Below are positions 9,282 through 20,963 of a stretch of 42,500 nucleotides of DNA, one piece after another. This DNA is from Alphaproteobacteria bacterium (lineage in GTDB: Bacteria; Pseudomonadota; Alphaproteobacteria; Paracaedibacterales; VGCI01). The stretch spans positions 1 to 42,500 of the forward strand of contig VGCI01000005.1 in assembly GCA_016870095.1 (NCBI GenBank), read 5' to 3'. Within the stretch, counting starts at the first letter, position 1. The number at the start of each line of letters is the position of its first letter. Below the pieces are notes generated by a model, which was not told where the DNA came from, ran no database searches, and saw nothing but the letters and a program-made list of their open reading frames with translations. Position numbers and translations under genes: made by a program.

Positions 9282-12200
9282 ATGAATGCTTTACGAAAAG
9301 TTATGGAGAACGTTGAGGTTGCGCCCGGCTTTGATGCAATTCGAATTTCCATTGCAAGCAGTGATCGGATACGGTCTTGGTCATACGGAGAAGTAAAGAA
9401 GCCAGAAACAATTAACTATCGGACATTTAAGCCCGAAAGAGACGGCTTATTTTGTGCTCGTATTTTTGGTCCGATCAAAGATTATGAATGCTTATGCGGA
9501 AAATATAAGCGTATGAAATACCGGGGGGTTGTTTGTGAGAAGTGCGGCGTTGAAGTCACTTTAAGCAAGGTGCGTCGAGATCGAATGGGTCATATTGAGC
9601 TGGCCTCTCCCGTTGCTCATATATGGTTTACCAAGTCATTGCCAAGTCGTATCGGTTTGCTAATTGATTTATCTCTAAAAGATTTGGAGCGCGTTCTCTA
9701 TTTTGAGAATTATATCGTTATGGATCCGGGAATGACTCATTTGAAAAAGGGTCAATTAATTTCTGAAGAAGAATTTATGAGAACTCAAGATGAGTTTGGT
9801 GAAGACTCTTTTTCAGCAGGAATTGGTGCAGAAGCTCTTAAAGTAATGCTTGTGGCTATTAATTTAGAACAAGAGCAAGAAAAGCTTCGTATTGAGATGG
9901 TCGATACAACGTCTGAGATTCGTCGTAAAAAATTGGTGAAGCGTCTCAAGCTTGTTGATGCGTTTTTAGAATCTAGCACACGTCCAGAGAGTTTGATTTT
10001 AGATGTCATACCGGTCATTCCTCCAGAACTTCGCCCTCTTGTTCCTTTAGACGGCGGTCGTTTTGCCACCAGCGATTTAAATGATTTATATCGTCGCGTG
10101 ATTAATCGGAACAACCGATTAAAGCGTCTCATTGAATTACGCGCCCCTGATATTATTGTTCGGAACGAAAAAAGAATGCTTCAAGAATCCGTTGACGCTC
10201 TTTTTGATAACGGACGACGGGGACGAGCTATTTCGGGTGCTAATAAACGACCTTTGAAATCATTAGCAGATATGTTGAAAGGAAAGCAGGGTCGTTTCCG
10301 GCAGAACCTTTTGGGCAAACGCGTAGATTATTCTGGTCGTTCGGTGATTGTTGTTGGTCCTGAGCTCAAGCTACATCAGTGTGGTTTGCCTAAAAAGATG
10401 GCTTTAGAACTCTTTAAACCTTTTATTTATGCTCGTTTAGAGAGATACGGCTTAGCAAATACTTTAAAAGCCGCAAAGCGAATGGTTGAAAAAGAGCGCC
10501 CCGAAGTTTGGGACGTTCTAGAAGAAGTTATTCGGGAACATCCTGTTCTTCTCAATCGTGCTCCTACGCTCCACCGTTTGGGAATCCAGGCTTTTGAACC
10601 TTTGTTGGTGGAAGGAAAAGCGATTCAATTACATCCGTTAGTTTGTGCTGCATTTAACGCAGACTTTGACGGTGACCAAATGGCTGTGCATATTCCTCTT
10701 TCATTAGAAGCGCAGTTAGAAGCTCGCGTTCTCATGATGTCAACGAACAATATTTTGAGTCCAGCCAACGGCCGTCCGATTATTGTCCCTTCAAAAGACA
10801 TTGTCTTAGGTTTATATTACTTGACATTAATGGCAGAAGGTCTGCCCGGAGAAGGAATGAACTTTGGTTCTTTGCTAGAAATTGAATTTGCCTTAGCAGA
10901 GAATATTGTGCACCTCCATACAAAAATTATGGCCAGAATATCAGTTCTTCAAGAAGACGGAACGGTAATTATTAAGCGTGTGGAAACTACTCCGGGACGA
11001 ATGCTTTTTGGTGAATTATTGCCAAAACACCCAAAAATTGGATTTAATCTGGTTAACCAAGAATTGACCTCAAAAGAAATTGCAAACTTAGTCGATGTTG
11101 TTTATCGCCATTGCGGACAAAAAGATACGGTTGTTTTTGTTGATAGAATTATGGGTATGGGTTTCACATATGCTACAAAGGGCGGCATATCCTTTGGTAA
11201 GGATGATCTCGTCATTCCACCCGAAAAAGAAAAACTCATCTCTCAAACAAAAACAATGGTATCAGAATTTGAACAACAATATGCAGATGGTTTAATCACC
11301 CAAGGTGAAAAATATAACAAAGTTGTTGATGCTTGGTCGCAATGTACAGATAAAGTCGCTGATGCCATGATGAAAGCAATTTCAAAAACACGTGCCGGTG
11401 AGCCTGTCAATGCAGTATACATGATGGCACAGTCGGGTGCGCGTGGATCCGTAGCTCAGATGAAACAGCTAGCGGGTATGCGGGGTTTGATGACGCGTCC
11501 GTCGGGTGATATTATTGAAACGCCGATCATATCAAACTTTAAAGAAGGTTTGACTGTTTTAGAATACTTCAGCTCGACCCACGGTGCCCGTAAAGGGTTA
11601 TCTGACACGGCGTTAAAGACAGCAAACTCAGGATATCTGACGCGTCGCCTTGTTGACGTGGCGCAAGATTGTATCATTACTGAGACAGATTGCGGAACAG
11701 ATAAAGGTATTATGCTAAGTGCAGTTATTGAAGGAGGAGACACTATTGCCTCTCTTTCAGACCGAATTTTAGGTCGAAGTGCTGCGCATGATGTAATTAA
11801 TCTCGTTACTGGTGAAGTTATTGTAAAGGCTGCACAATTAATATCAGAAGCAGATATTGAGGCTATTGAGGCTGCAGGTATAGATACGGTCATGATTCGC
11901 TCTGTGCTTACATGTGAAACAGTTTTCGGCATTTGTGCAAAGTGTTATGGTCGAGATCTGGCACGAGGTAAATTGGTTAATCAGGGTGAGGCCGTTGGTG
12001 TTATTGCTGCACAATCAATTGGTGAGCCGGGAACGCAATTAACAATGCGTACCTTCCACATTGGGGGAACAGCACAACGTGGTGCGGAACAGTCCAGCTT
12101 GGAAGCATCCTATCATGCCACAGTTACCATACGTAACAAGAACATTGTGAAAAATGGAAGTGGCTCTAACATCGTTTTGGCACGTAACAGTGAAATTGTT

Positions 12201-13463
12201 CTTATGGACGACCAAGACAGAGAAAAATTCCGTCATCGTATTCCTTATGGCTCACGGATCCTTGTTGAGGATGGTGAAAAAGTCAAGCCAGGCCAGCGTT
12301 TGGTTGAGTGGGATCCTTACACAATTCCGATTATCACAGAACGGGATGGAGTTGTTCATTTCGTTGATTTGGTGGAAGGACTTTCTATTCGCGAAATTAT
12401 AGACGAATCCACAGGTATTTCAAATCGCGTGGTAGTTGACTGGAAACAACAAGCTCGGGGTAGTGATTTGCGTCCTATGTTGAGCATTCGCGACAAAGAT
12501 GGAAATCCTGTTATCCTCCCTAACGGCATGGAAGCTCGCTATTTCTTGACTGTCGATTCCATTCTTTCAACAGAGAATAATGTAAAAGTACGAGCTGGTG
12601 ATATATTGGCGCGTATTCCTCAAGAGAAAACAAAGACGCGTGATATTACAGGAGGTTTGCCTCGTGTGTCAGAGCTTGTTGAAGCTCGTCATCCAAAGGA
12701 TGCTGCTATCATTGCGGAATTTGATGGACGTGTTGAATACGGCAAAGACTATAAAGCAAAACGTCGAATTTTTGTCATACCGACCGATGAAACCTTACAG
12801 CCAATGGAATACTTAATTCCAAAAGGGCGTCACATAACAGCTCATGAAGGAGATTATGTAAAAAGAGGAGATTTGTTGGTAGATGGCAGTCCTGTGCCTC
12901 ATGATATCTTGCGCATTTTGGGAATTGAAGCCCTGGCAACCTACCTTGTAACTGAAATTCAACAAGTCTATCGATTGCAAGGTGTGCGCATAAATGATAA
13001 GCATATTGAAGTGATTGCACGCCAGATGCTTCAGAAGTATGAAATTACAGATCCAGGGGAGACAATTCTAATTCGTGGCGAACAAATTGATCGCAGTGAA
13101 TTCGAGCAAGCTAATAAAGAAGCCGTTGCAAAGGGTCAAAAAGCAGCTAGCGGCATTCCTATTTTGCAAGGTATAACGAAGGCATCTCTGCAAACGAAGT
13201 CATTCTTCGCGGCGGCGTCATTCCAAGAAACGACAAGAGTCTTGACCGAAGCTGCAGTCTCTGGCAAGGTTGATGCACTTGTTGGGTTGAAAGAAAATGT
13301 CATTGTGGGACGTCTTGTGCCCGCAGGGACAGGAAGTATGGTTCATAGTTTACGTAAACTAGCAGCAGAACGTGACAGGGTTGCTATTGTAGATGTGCCA
13401 AGTGAGATTGAAGATTCTAGTGAATCCGAGATCGAGGTGCAGGAGCAAATGCAAATTACGTAA
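9282..13463 (+). CDS. rpoC: RNA polymerase beta' subunit
   Basis: Catalytic subunit of RNA polymerase, 1393 residues. The N-terminal zinc ribbon is intact ([20 protein letters not shown], starting near residue 71). The catalytic loop [12 protein letters not shown] lies near residue 458 and holds the three Asp residues that bind Mg2+. The bridge and trigger helix regions follow ([29 protein letters not shown]), as does the second zinc cluster near residues 876-890 ([11 protein letters not shown]). The tail after about residue 1370 is acidic and low-complexity ([16 protein letters not shown]). It is co-transcribed with rpoB. A new promoter lies just after its stop codon. Confidence 0.99.
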   Translation: MNALRKVMENVEVAPGFDAIRISIASSDRIRSWSYGEVKKPETINYRTFKPERDGLFCARIFGPIKDYECLCGKYKRMKYRGVVCEKCGVEVTLSKVRRDRMGHIELASPVAHIWFTKSLPSRIGLLIDLSLKDLERVLYFENYIVMDPGMTHLKKGQLISEEEFMRTQDEFGEDSFSAGIGAEALKVMLVAINLEQEQEKLRIEMVDTTSEIRRKKLVKRLKLVDAFLESSTRPESLILDVIPVIPPELRPLVPLDGGRFATSDLNDLYRRVINRNNRLKRLIELRAPDIIVRNEKRMLQESVDALFDNGRRGRAISGANKRPLKSLADMLKGKQGRFRQNLLGKRVDYSGRSVIVVGPELKLHQCGLPKKMALELFKPFIYARLERYGLANTLKAAKRMVEKERPEVWDVLEEVIREHPVLLNRAPTLHRLGIQAFEPLLVEGKAIQLHPLVCAAFNADFDGDQMAVHIPLSLEAQLEARVLMMSTNNILSPANGRPIIVPSKDIVLGLYYLTLMAEGLPGEGMNFGSLLEIEFALAENIVHLHTKIMARISVLQEDGTVIIKRVETTPGRMLFGELLPKHPKIGFNLVNQELTSKEIANLVDVVYRHCGQKDTVVFVDRIMGMGFTYATKGGISFGKDDLVIPPEKEKLISQTKTMVSEFEQQYADGLITQGEKYNKVVDAWSQCTDKVADAMMKAISKTRAGEPVNAVYMMAQSGARGSVAQMKQLAGMRGLMTRPSGDIIETPIISNFKEGLTVLEYFSSTHGARKGLSDTALKTANSGYLTRRLVDVAQDCIITETDCGTDKGIMLSAVIEGGDTIASLSDRILGRSAAHDVINLVTGEVIVKAAQLISEADIEAIEAAGIDTVMIRSVLTCETVFGICAKCYGRDLARGKLVNQGEAVGVIAAQSIGEPGTQLTMRTFHIGGTAQRGAEQSSLEASYHATVTIRNKNIVKNGSGSNIVLARNSEIVLMDDQDREKFRHRIPYGSRILVEDGEKVKPGQRLVEWDPYTIPIITERDGVVHFVDLVEGLSIREIIDESTGISNRVVVDWKQQARGSDLRPMLSIRDKDGNPVILPNGMEARYFLTVDSILSTENNVKVRAGDILARIPQEKTKTRDITGGLPRVSELVEARHPKDAAIIAEFDGRVEYGKDYKAKRRIFVIPTDETLQPMEYLIPKGRHITAHEGDYVKRGDLLVDGSPVPHDILRILGIEALATYLVTEIQQVYRLQGVRINDKHIEVIARQMLQKYEITDPGETILIRGEQIDRSEFEQANKEAVAKGQKAASGIPILQGITKASLQTKSFFAAASFQETTRVLTEAAVSGKVDALVGLKENVIVGRLVPAGTGSMVHSLRKLAAERDRVAIVDVPSEIEDSSESEIEVQEQMQIT

Positions 13464-13494
13464 GGTTTTTTTATCGATAGTGATCGAGAAACCG

Positions 13495-13522
13495 TTGACT
13501 TATATAAATAGCGTGTTAGTAT
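13495..13522 (+). promoter_or_regulatory. Promoter for the rpsL (str) operon
   Basis: TTGACT (13495-13500) and TAGTAT (13517-13522) are 16 bases apart in the 140-base gap between rpoC and rpsL. It is the best sigma-70-like match in the window and lies about 80 bases before the rpsL start. It could drive the whole str-S10-spc-alpha block. Confidence 0.6.
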
Positions 13523-13603
13523 GCCATTTGCTGGGTATGTGTCAAAACTACTCACACGGTATGCTAGTGGAATTTTTGTAAATTTGTAAAAGGATGAAGG
13601 CTT

Positions 13604-13975
13604 ATGCCTACAATAAATCAATTGATTCGTAAACCTCGGGCCCCTAAAGGAGCCCGAAACAAAGTGCCGGCCCTTGAGGCGTGCCCTCAAAAGCGTGGTG
13701 TGTGTACCCGTGTGTTTACAACAACACCGAAAAAACCTAACTCAGCTTTACGTAAAGTTGCACGTATTCGTTTAACAAATGGATATGAAGTTACAGGGTA
13801 TATACCTGGTGAAGGGCATAACTTACAAGAGCACTCTGTCGTGTTGATACGCGGAGGTCGTGTAAAGGACTTGCCAGGTGTGAGATATCACATCATTCGT
13901 GGTGCATTAGATACACAAGGTGTTAAAGATCGTCGTCAATCTCGATCAAAGTATGGCGCTAAGCGTCCTAAATAA
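13604..13975 (+). CDS. rpsL: 30S ribosomal protein S12
   Basis: S12 lies at the decoding centre and affects accuracy and streptomycin sensitivity. The 123-residue product contains [20 protein letters not shown] with Lys43/Lys44 and [13 protein letters not shown] with Lys88, the residues found in streptomycin-sensitive proteins (E. coli Lys42 and Lys87). Asp89 of the KDLPG loop is the usual methylthiolation site. AAGGATG lies before the ATG. It opens the str operon, and rpsG follows 23 bases later. Confidence 0.98.
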   Translation: MPTINQLIRKPRAPKGARNKVPALEACPQKRGVCTRVFTTTPKKPNSALRKVARIRLTNGYEVTGYIPGEGHNLQEHSVVLIRGGRVKDLPGVRYHIIRGALDTQGVKDRRQSRSKYGAKRPK

Positions 13976-13998
13976 GATTTAGTTAAGAGGGAAATACA

Positions 13999-14469
13999 AT
14001 GTCTCGTCGTCGCGCGGCTGAAAAAAAAGAAATCTTGCCAGATCCAAAGTTTGGAGACTTTGTGTTGGCTAAATTCATCAATAGTATCATGTCTAAGGGT
14101 AAAAAATCCACTGCAGAGCGGATTGTTTACGGTGCTTTAGAAAAAATGCAAGGACGTGGTGGAAAAAACGCCATTGATTTATTCCATGATGCGCTAGAAA
14201 ATGTAAGACCCGCTGTTGAAGTTCGGTCACGTAGAGTCGGTGGTGCTACCTATCAAGTTCCAACGGAAGTGCGACCAGAGCGAGCACAAGCATTAGCGAT
14301 TCGTTGGCTTATTGGCGGCGCTCGTAAAAGATCAGAAAAAACGATGGTTGATCGTTTGTCTGCTGAACTTTCAGATGCAGCAAATAATCGTGGTACATCT
14401 GTTAAAAAGCGCGAAGATACTCACAAAATGGCAGAAGCCAATCGTGCGTTTTCGCACTATCGTTGGTAA
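13999..14469 (+). CDS. rpsG: 30S ribosomal protein S7
   Basis: S7 starts assembly of the 30S head and contacts the E-site tRNA. The 156-residue protein opens [20 protein letters not shown] and contains [20 protein letters not shown] and the C-terminal [20 protein letters not shown], all diagnostic. In E. coli S7 represses str-operon translation through the rpsL-rpsG junction; the 23-base junction here is too short to show a clear site. fusA follows 9 bases after the stop codon. Confidence 0.98.
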   Translation: MSRRRAAEKKEILPDPKFGDFVLAKFINSIMSKGKKSTAERIVYGALEKMQGRGGKNAIDLFHDALENVRPAVEVRSRRVGGATYQVPTEVRPERAQALAIRWLIGGARKRSEKTMVDRLSAELSDAANNRGTSVKKREDTHKMAEANRAFSHYRW

Positions 14470-14478
14470 GGGAAGAAG

Positions 14479-16554
14479 ATGTCAAGAACCACCCCTCTTA
14501 ATAAGTATCGCAATATTGGTATTATGGCCCATATTGATGCTGGAAAAACAACGACTACAGAGCGTATTCTCTATTATACAGGTCGATCCTATAAAATTGG
14601 TGAAGTCCATGAAGGTACCGCCGTTATGGACTGGATGGAGCAAGAACAAGAGCGCGGCATTACAATTACTTCTGCGGCAACAACTTGTTTTTGGAATGAT
14701 AATAGAATCAATATTATAGACACGCCAGGTCACGTCGATTTTACGATTGAAGTCGAGCGGTCGTTGCGAGTTCTTGATGGTGCAGTGGCTGTGTTTGACG
14801 GTGTGGCAGGAGTGGAGCCACAATCTGAGACGGTTTGGCGTCAAGCAGATAAATACCATGTGCCTCGAATCTGTTTTGTAAATAAAATGGATCGTACAGG
14901 TGCCAATTTTTATCGCTGTGTAGATATGATCGTGGATCGTTTGGGCGCGCGTCCTTTAGTGATTCAGTTGCCAATTGGTGTTGAAAGTGATTTTGTTGGT
15001 ATTGTTGATTTGGTTGCTATGAAGGCAATCATTTGGCAAGACGAAACGTTAGGCGCTAAATTCGACATAGTCGAAATTCCAGAAAATATGAAAGAAGCGG
15101 CAGAAAAATACCATGCCCAATTAGTGGAAATGGCTGTAGAGCTAGATGATGTTGCGTTAGAGAAATACCTAAATGGTGAAGAACCAACCATAGATGTTTT
15201 GAAAAATTGCATTCGCAAAGGCGTATTGCATGGAAAGTTTGTGCCTGTTATGTGTGGCAGTGCATTTAAAAATAAGGGTGTGCAACCGCTTTTGGATTGT
15301 GTTGTGGACTACCTTCCTTCGCCAGAAGATATTACTTCTGTCAAAGGCATATTACCAGATTCTGATGAGGAAGTTATCCGAAATGCAGATGATAAGGCGC
15401 CATTTTCGGGTCTAGCCTTTAAAATTATGACAGACCCATTTGTCGGGACATTAACTTTCGTTCGGGTTTATTCTGGAACCCTCGCAACGGGCAGTTACGT
15501 TCTCAATTCTACAAAAGATGAAAAAGAACGAACGGGGCGTATGTTATTAATGCATGCGAACAGCCGAGAAGATATTAAAGAAGCGCAAGCCGGCGATATC
15601 GTTGCGCTATGCGGATTAAAAAGTACGACAACGGGGGATACTCTGTGTGATCCATCTCATCCCGTTATATTGGAAAGAATGGAATTTCCAGATCCTGTTA
15701 TTGAAATTGCCGTTGAACCAAAAACCAAAGCTGACCAAGAAAAAATGGGTATTGCTTTGGCGCGACTTGCTAGTGAAGATCCTTCCTTCCGCGTAACATC
15801 TGATGTTGAATCAGGTCAAACTATTATAAAAGGAATGGGAGAGCTGCACTTAGAAATTATTGTGGATCGTATGAAGCGAGAGTTTAAAGTTGAAGCCAAC
15901 ATTGGTGCGCCTCAAGTTGCTTATCGTGAAACAATTACAAAAATTGGCGATATTGACTATACACACAAAAAGCAATCAGGTGGATCTGGTCAATTTGCTC
16001 GCATTAAATTGAAATTTCAACCTCTTGAGCCTGGTGAAGGGTTTGTGTTTGAGAATGAAATTGTGGGTGGAGCGGTTCCAAAAGAATATATTCCTGGTGT
16101 TATTAAGGGTCTTCAATCTTCACTTGATACGGGTGTTTTGGCTGGTTTCCCGGTCATAGATTTTAAAGCTATTTTGTATGATGGTAGCTACCATGATGTT
16201 GACTCCAGTGCTCTAGCCTTTGAAATTGCTGCCAGAGCGGCGTTCCGGGAAGGTATCCCAAAATGTGCCCCAAAGCTACTTGAGCCGATAATGAAAGTTG
16301 AAGTTGTAACTCCTGAAGATTATATGGGAGATGTTATTGGTGATTTAAACAGTCGTCGTGGACAAGTAACGGGCATGGATCAAAGAGCAAACGCACGCGT
16401 TATTATGGCTAAAGTGCCTTTAGCAAATATGTTTGGATATGTTAATACATTGCGCTCTATGTCGCAAGGTCGTGCACAATTTACAATGCTGTTTGATCAT
16501 TACGAACAAGTTCCACAGCATGTCGCAGATGAAATACGTGCGAAATCAAGTTAG
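14479..16554 (+). CDS. fusA: Elongation factor G
   Basis: EF-G is the GTPase that drives translocation on the ribosome and, with RRF, ribosome recycling. The 691 residues match full-length EF-G. The G motifs are clear: [13 protein letters not shown] (P loop, about residues 17-29), [18 protein letters not shown] and [10 protein letters not shown]. Domain IV and the C-terminal domain ([17 protein letters not shown]) are complete. GGGAAGAAG provides the ribosome binding site. Codon use (GCG 1 of 9 Ala and ACG 4 of 15 Thr in the first 140 codons) contrasts with that of the adjacent tuf. Confidence 0.98.
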   Translation: MSRTTPLNKYRNIGIMAHIDAGKTTTTERILYYTGRSYKIGEVHEGTAVMDWMEQEQERGITITSAATTCFWNDNRINIIDTPGHVDFTIEVERSLRVLDGAVAVFDGVAGVEPQSETVWRQADKYHVPRICFVNKMDRTGANFYRCVDMIVDRLGARPLVIQLPIGVESDFVGIVDLVAMKAIIWQDETLGAKFDIVEIPENMKEAAEKYHAQLVEMAVELDDVALEKYLNGEEPTIDVLKNCIRKGVLHGKFVPVMCGSAFKNKGVQPLLDCVVDYLPSPEDITSVKGILPDSDEEVIRNADDKAPFSGLAFKIMTDPFVGTLTFVRVYSGTLATGSYVLNSTKDEKERTGRMLLMHANSREDIKEAQAGDIVALCGLKSTTTGDTLCDPSHPVILERMEFPDPVIEIAVEPKTKADQEKMGIALARLASEDPSFRVTSDVESGQTIIKGMGELHLEIIVDRMKREFKVEANIGAPQVAYRETITKIGDIDYTHKKQSGGSGQFARIKLKFQPLEPGEGFVFENEIVGGAVPKEYIPGVIKGLQSSLDTGVLAGFPVIDFKAILYDGSYHDVDSSALAFEIAARAAFREGIPKCAPKLLEPIMKVEVVTPEDYMGDVIGDLNSRRGQVTGMDQRANARVIMAKVPLANMFGYVNTLRSMSQGRAQFTMLFDHYEQVPQHVADEIRAKSS

Positions 16555-16610
16555 AGTGTAGTAATAAAGAACTTTTTTGAAATTTATGGTTTGAAAGTTG
16601 AGAGGGTATC

Positions 16611-17801
16611 ATGACGAAAGCGAAATTTGAGCGGAATAAGCCGCATTGTAACATAGGAACGATTGGTCACGTTGATCATGGGAAGACATCATTGACAGCC
16701 GCGATAACGAAGATATTGGCAGAGAAGGGTCAAGCGAGTTATACAGCGTATGACCAGATTGACAAAGCGCCTGAAGAAAGAGCTCGTGGGATAACGATAT
16801 CGACGGCGCACGTTGAATATGAGACTGATAATCGTCACTATGCGCACGTTGACTGTCCAGGTCACGCTGACTACGTAAAGAATATGATCACTGGAGCGGC
16901 GCAAATGGATGGCGCGATATTGGTTGTATCAGCAGCTGATGGTCCGATGCCCCAAACCCGTGAACATATTTTGTTGGCGCGCCAGGTTGGCGTTCCTGCG
17001 TTGGTAGTTTTTATGAATAAGACGGATATGGTAGATGACAGCGAGTTGTTAGACTTGGTTGAGATGGAAATTCGAGATTTGCTAACGTCGTATGGTTATC
17101 CTGGGGATGATATTCCGATTATCCGCGGGTCAGCGTTATGTGCTCTTGAAAGCCGAGATCCTGAAAAAGGAGCGGATGCGATTAAGAAGTTGATGGATGC
17201 TGTGGATGCATCTATACCGCAACCTGAGCGCCCGAAGGATCGTCCGTTTTTGATGCCGATAGAAGATGTGTTTTCGATATCGGGCCGAGGAACGGTTGTG
17301 ACGGGTCGCGTTGAGCGTGGCGTTGTGAAGGTTGGTGAAGAAGTTGAGATTGTGGGACTTCATGCGACGACGAAGACGGTTGTTACGGGAGTTGAAATGT
17401 TCCGCAAGCTTCTGGATCAAGGAGAAGCTGGTGATAACATTGGAGCCCTATTGCGCGGAACGAAGCGAGAAGAAGTTGAGCGTGGTCAAGTATTGGCAGC
17501 GCCTGGTTCTATCAACCCGCATACAGACTTTGAAGCGGAAGCTTACATATTGACGAAAGAAGAAGGGGGCCGCCATACACCGTTTATGACGAACTACCGT
17601 CCTCAATTTTACTTCCGTACGACGGATGTGACGGGAATGGTGTATTTGAAAGAGGGAGTTGAGATGGTGATGCCTGGCGATAACATCGCGATGAAGGTAG
17701 AATTGATCGCTCCGATTGCGATGGATGAAGGATTACGGTTTGCGATTCGTGAGGGTGGCCGAACTGTTGGGGCTGGTGTGGTCTCAAAAATCTTAAAGTA
17801 A
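16611..17801 (+). CDS. tuf: Elongation factor Tu, copy 2
   Basis: Second EF-Tu gene, in its usual str-operon place after fusA. The protein is identical to copy 1. A line-by-line comparison of the 1191 bp shows one difference, GCC (1162-1164) against GCT (17772-17774), 27 bases before the end of the gene. Flanking sequences on the downstream side are unrelated. GAGAGGG lies 4 bases before the ATG. Near-identity of two copies 16.6 kb apart is best explained by gene conversion. It shares copy 1's GCG- and ACG-rich codon use. Confidence 0.98.
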   Translation: MTKAKFERNKPHCNIGTIGHVDHGKTSLTAAITKILAEKGQASYTAYDQIDKAPEERARGITISTAHVEYETDNRHYAHVDCPGHADYVKNMITGAAQMDGAILVVSAADGPMPQTREHILLARQVGVPALVVFMNKTDMVDDSELLDLVEMEIRDLLTSYGYPGDDIPIIRGSALCALESRDPEKGADAIKKLMDAVDASIPQPERPKDRPFLMPIEDVFSISGRGTVVTGRVERGVVKVGEEVEIVGLHATTKTVVTGVEMFRKLLDQGEAGDNIGALLRGTKREEVERGQVLAAPGSINPHTDFEAEAYILTKEEGGRHTPFMTNYRPQFYFRTTDVTGMVYLKEGVEMVMPGDNIAMKVELIAPIAMDEGLRFAIREGGRTVGAGVVSKILK

Positions 17802-17823
17802 AGATCTGGTGGGATGAATCTCA

Positions 17824-17829
17824 TATAAT
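17824..17829 (+). promoter_or_regulatory. Isolated -10-like TATAAT before rpsJ
   Basis: A perfect TATAAT lies 23 bases before rpsJ in the 51-base tuf-rpsJ gap. I see no acceptable -35 box 16-18 bases upstream, so an internal promoter is possible but unproven. Confidence 0.2.
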
Positions 17830-17852
17830 ATTTATTAGCGAGCAAGGGTAAA

Positions 17853-18161
17853 ATGGAAAAGCAAAACATACGAATCAGATTAAAAGCATACGATCATCGT
17901 TTGCTAGACCAATCTGTTAAGGAAATTGTTAATACAGCTAAGAGAACGGGAGCTCAAGTGAGAGGTCCCATACCTTTGCCAACTAATATTGGAAAATTTA
18001 CGGTTTTACGTTCACCGTTTATTGACAAAAAATCTCGAGAACAATTCGAGATTCGCACGCACAAAAGACTTATTGATATTATTGACTGGTTGCCTCAAAC
18101 AGTTGACGCTTTAATGAAGCTAGACTTAGCTGCTGGCGTTGATGTTGAGATCAAACTGTAG
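17853..18161 (+). CDS. rpsJ: 30S ribosomal protein S10
   Basis: S10 belongs to the 30S head and also binds NusG/NusB in antitermination complexes. The 102-residue sequence opens with [18 protein letters not shown] and contains [29 protein letters not shown], typical of the family. It is the first gene of the S10 cluster, 51 bases after tuf, with AAGGGTAAA before the ATG. rplC follows after 12 bases. Confidence 0.98.
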   Translation: MEKQNIRIRLKAYDHRLLDQSVKEIVNTAKRTGAQVRGPIPLPTNIGKFTVLRSPFIDKKSREQFEIRTHKRLIDIIDWLPQTVDALMKLDLAAGVDVEIKL

Positions 18162-18173
18162 GAGCTAAGACCC

Positions 18174-18827
18174 ATGAGAACCGGATTAATAGCAGAAAAA
18201 ATAGGCATGACACAGATTTTTACCGCTGATGGAACGCAAGTTCCTGTCACGGTTTTAAAAGTCGATAATTGCTCAGTTGTGGCTGTAAGAACAGTCGAAA
18301 AGCACGGATACCAAGCTGTTCAGTTAGGCGCTAAGGTTGCAAAACCCCAGTCGCTAACAAAACCAATGCGAGGTTATTTTGCAAAGGCTGAAGTTGACCC
18401 TAAAGCTCAGCTATGTGAATACCGAGTTGATGACCAAAACATGTTAACAGTTGGCCAAATTGTAAACGTTGATATGTTTGCTCCGGGTCAATATATTGAT
18501 GTGACAGGGACGAGCGTTGGTAAGGGATTTGCTGGTGTTATGAAGCGCCATAACTTTGGTGGACTACGAGCATCACACGGTGTATCCGTTTCACACAGAA
18601 GTCATGGATCCACTGGAAATCGTCAAGACCCTGGAAAAGTTTTTAAAAATAAAAAAATGGCTGGCCACATGGGGGCAAGACGTGTTACTAAGTTGAATTT
18701 AAAAGTACATGATGTTGATGCAGAACGTGGGCTTATTTATGTAAAGGGAAGTGTCCCTGGAGCCCGCGGCAGTTGTGTTTATGTTAGGGATGCAATCAAG
18801 AAATCCCCTACAACAGCCGCTATATAA
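18174..18827 (+). CDS. rplC: 50S ribosomal protein L3
   Basis: L3 initiates 50S assembly, and its long loop reaches the peptidyl transferase centre. The 217-residue protein starts [16 protein letters not shown] and has the loop [20 protein letters not shown]. The Gln in this loop corresponds to the residue that PrmB methylates in other bacteria. The Lys/Arg-rich end [17 protein letters not shown] is typical. GGAGC lies before the ATG. rplD begins 36 bases after its stop codon. Confidence 0.98.
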   Translation: MRTGLIAEKIGMTQIFTADGTQVPVTVLKVDNCSVVAVRTVEKHGYQAVQLGAKVAKPQSLTKPMRGYFAKAEVDPKAQLCEYRVDDQNMLTVGQIVNVDMFAPGQYIDVTGTSVGKGFAGVMKRHNFGGLRASHGVSVSHRSHGSTGNRQDPGKVFKNKKMAGHMGARRVTKLNLKVHDVDAERGLIYVKGSVPGARGSCVYVRDAIKKSPTTAAI

Positions 18828-18863
18828 TGCACGGTTACCTCTAAGGAATAACGGTATACGAAA

Positions 18864-19487
18864 ATGAAACACGAAGTTGTAAATATTCAAAATAAGAAGG
18901 TAGGGGACATTGAATTACCTGCTTCTATCTTCCAACAACCAGTTCGGGTTGATATTTTATCACGGGTAGTTGAATGGCAGCTGGCAAAACGTCGCTCTGG
19001 CAACCATAAAACAAAAGAAATCGGTGATATTAGTGGTACAACTAAAAAAATGTATCGTCAAAAAGGTACAGGCGGCGCACGTCACGGAAGTAAAAGAGGC
19101 CCACAATTCAGAGGTGGAGCTGTTATATTTGGTCCCGTAGTGCGCTCACATGCATATAGTCTGCCCAAAAAGGTTCGTGCCTTGGGATTAAAATCGGTCC
19201 TTTCTTCAAAGTTGGAGTCGGGAAATATAATTGTTGTCGATAGTTTTGAGATCAATCAACCCAAAACAAAAGAATTAAAAGCTATATTGGCTAAATTTGG
19301 TACTGAAAACATTCTTCTTATTGATGTCGATGCAACAGGTCTAACGAATACAGCATTAGCTGCGGGAAATGTTATGGGTTTTGACGTGCTGCCACAAATT
19401 GGAGCAAACGTATATGACATCATGCGTAAAGAAAAATTAATTTTAACAGTGGAAGCTGTTAAAGCTTTAGAGGCACGATTGAAATGA
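18864..19487 (+). CDS. rplD: 50S ribosomal protein L4
   Basis: L4 lines the polypeptide exit tunnel; in E. coli it also represses the S10 operon. The 207-residue product contains the tunnel loop [20 protein letters not shown] at about residues 60-79 and the conserved [20 protein letters not shown]. Its stop codon overlaps the rplW start (ATGA at 19484-19487), so translation of the two is probably coupled. Confidence 0.98.
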   Translation: MKHEVVNIQNKKVGDIELPASIFQQPVRVDILSRVVEWQLAKRRSGNHKTKEIGDISGTTKKMYRQKGTGGARHGSKRGPQFRGGAVIFGPVVRSHAYSLPKKVRALGLKSVLSSKLESGNIIVVDSFEINQPKTKELKAILAKFGTENILLIDVDATGLTNTALAAGNVMGFDVLPQIGANVYDIMRKEKLILTVEAVKALEARLK

Positions 19488-19846
19488 CACAAACAGAAAC
19501 TAAGACTAAAAAAGCCAAGAAAGGAACTGCATCGGCAAGCAATGCTGGTGACAAAAAAAACTTCGGGTTGCTTGATGTCATTAAATATCCAATCGTAACT
19601 GAAAAAAGCACCAATGCAAGTGAACACAATCAAGTCACCTTTGCTGTATCGATTACAGCAACAAAACCTCAAATAAAGTTGGCTATTGAGTCGGCTTTTG
19701 GTGTATCTGTAAAGGCTGTTAATACACTTGTCCGTAAAGGAAAAGTTAAAGTCTTTAAGGGTAGGCGCGGGGTTCAGGTAGACGTTAAAAAAGCCATCAT
19801 TACTTTAAATGACGGTCAACAGTTAGATCTTGGGGCAGGAATTTAG
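19484..19846 (+). CDS. rplW: 50S ribosomal protein L23 with N-terminal extension
   Basis: L23 sits at the tunnel exit and docks trigger factor and SRP. The core begins near residue 27 ([16 protein letters not shown]) and runs to the end of the 120-residue protein. The first ~26 residues (rich in Thr, Lys, Ala and Ser; [20 protein letters not shown]) precede the usual start of the family. The ATG is set by the 4-base overlap with rplD, and no internal ATG is available at the core boundary, so the extension is probably translated. rplB starts 2 bases after the stop codon. Confidence 0.95.
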   Translation: MTQTETKTKKAKKGTASASNAGDKKNFGLLDVIKYPIVTEKSTNASEHNQVTFAVSITATKPQIKLAIESAFGVSVKAVNTLVRKGKVKVFKGRRGVQVDVKKAIITLNDGQQLDLGAGI

Positions 19847-19848
19847 AA

Positions 19849-20670
19849 ATGGGCTTAAAAAATTATAAAGCAACAACTCCTTCTCAGCGCCAACTCGTCA
19901 ATATTGATCGCAGCGAGTTATGGCCAGGTAAGCCTTTCAAAGGCTTGACTGAGGGAAAATCCAAAACGGGTGGACGTAACTGTCATGGCCGTATTACATC
20001 ATGGAACAGAGGTGGTGGTCATAAACAACGATATCGTTTGGTTGACTTCCGCCGAACCAAAACAAATGTTATGGCAACCGTGGAACGTTTAGAATATGAT
20101 CCCAATCGATCGGCTTTTATAGCATTGATAAGATATGAAGATGGTGAATATGCTTATATTCTTGCCCCACAGCGCTTAAAAGCTGGCGATCAAGTCATTG
20201 CTGGTGATAAAGTCGATATTAAGCCGGGAAACGCATTGCCATTGAAAAACATTCCCGTAGGGACTATTGTTCATAATATAGAGTCTAAAGTTGGTAAAGG
20301 TGGCCAATTTGCTAGATCCGCTGGTGCGTATGCTCAAATTGCTGGACGTGATTCAGGAAATACAATCCTTAAGTTATCATCTGGAGAGCTTAGATTGGTT
20401 AAAGGTGAGTGCACAGCGACTGTTGGTGCGGTATCAAATCCGGACCATCAAAATAGAAGTATTGGTAAGGCGGGTCGAAATCGCTGGTTAGGAAAGAAGC
20501 CTTGTGTTCGTGGTGTTGCTATGAACCCAATTGATCACCCGCATGGTGGTGGTGAAGGACGTACATCTGGTGGACGACATCCCGTTACACCTTGGGGTAT
20601 TCCAACAAAAGGCAAGAAGACTCGTAAGAATAAGAGAACATCGAAATTAATTATTAGACGCGCTAAGTAA
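19849..20670 (+). CDS. rplB: 50S ribosomal protein L2
   Basis: L2 is needed for subunit association and peptidyl transferase activity. The 273 residues show [20 protein letters not shown] near residues 44-63 and the C-terminal [20 protein letters not shown], which includes the conserved His near the catalytic centre. The C-terminus is Lys/Arg-rich, as is usual. It lies 2 bases after rplW and 13 before rpsS. Confidence 0.99.
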   Translation: MGLKNYKATTPSQRQLVNIDRSELWPGKPFKGLTEGKSKTGGRNCHGRITSWNRGGGHKQRYRLVDFRRTKTNVMATVERLEYDPNRSAFIALIRYEDGEYAYILAPQRLKAGDQVIAGDKVDIKPGNALPLKNIPVGTIVHNIESKVGKGGQFARSAGAYAQIAGRDSGNTILKLSSGELRLVKGECTATVGAVSNPDHQNRSIGKAGRNRWLGKKPCVRGVAMNPIDHPHGGGEGRTSGGRHPVTPWGIPTKGKKTRKNKRTSKLIIRRAK

Positions 20671-20683
20671 CGGAGACAATTCA

Positions 20684-20962
20684 GTGCCAAGATCAGTTTG
20701 GAAAGGCCCTTTTTTTGATCGATATCTTCTCAAGAAAGCAGAAGTAGCTCAAGGATCAGGCCGAAATGACGTAATAAAAACATGGTCCAGAAGATCAACT
20801 GTTTTGCCCCAGTTTGTGGGCCTAACTTTTGGTGTGCATAATGGCAAAAAATTTGTGCCAGTTTATGTAAGCGAAAATATGGTTGGTCATAAGTTTGGTG
20901 AATTTGCGCCGACACGTACTTATTATGGACATGGCGCAGATAAGAAAGCGAAAAGAGGCTAA
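20684..20962 (+). CDS. rpsS: 30S ribosomal protein S19
   Basis: S19 lies in the 30S head next to S13 and forms an intersubunit bridge. The 92-residue product is typical: [18 protein letters not shown] at the N-terminus, then [15 protein letters not shown] and the end [21 protein letters not shown]. The start is GTG at 20684, preceded by GGAGA. rplV begins one base after its stop codon. Confidence 0.97.
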   Translation: MPRSVWKGPFFDRYLLKKAEVAQGSGRNDVIKTWSRRSTVLPQFVGLTFGVHNGKKFVPVYVSENMVGHKFGEFAPTRTYYGHGADKKAKRG

Positions 20963-20963
20963 T

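Noticed and set aside
13464-13494. Terminator after rpoC (GGTTTTTTT...GAGAAACC)
   Set aside because: The stem has mismatched inner positions and no T run at its 3' end; only TCGAT/ATCGA pairs cleanly.
20883-20963. Long form of L22 starting at 20883
   Set aside because: The extra 27 residues lie inside rpsS and do not resemble L22. ATG 20964 has a binding site and gives normal length.
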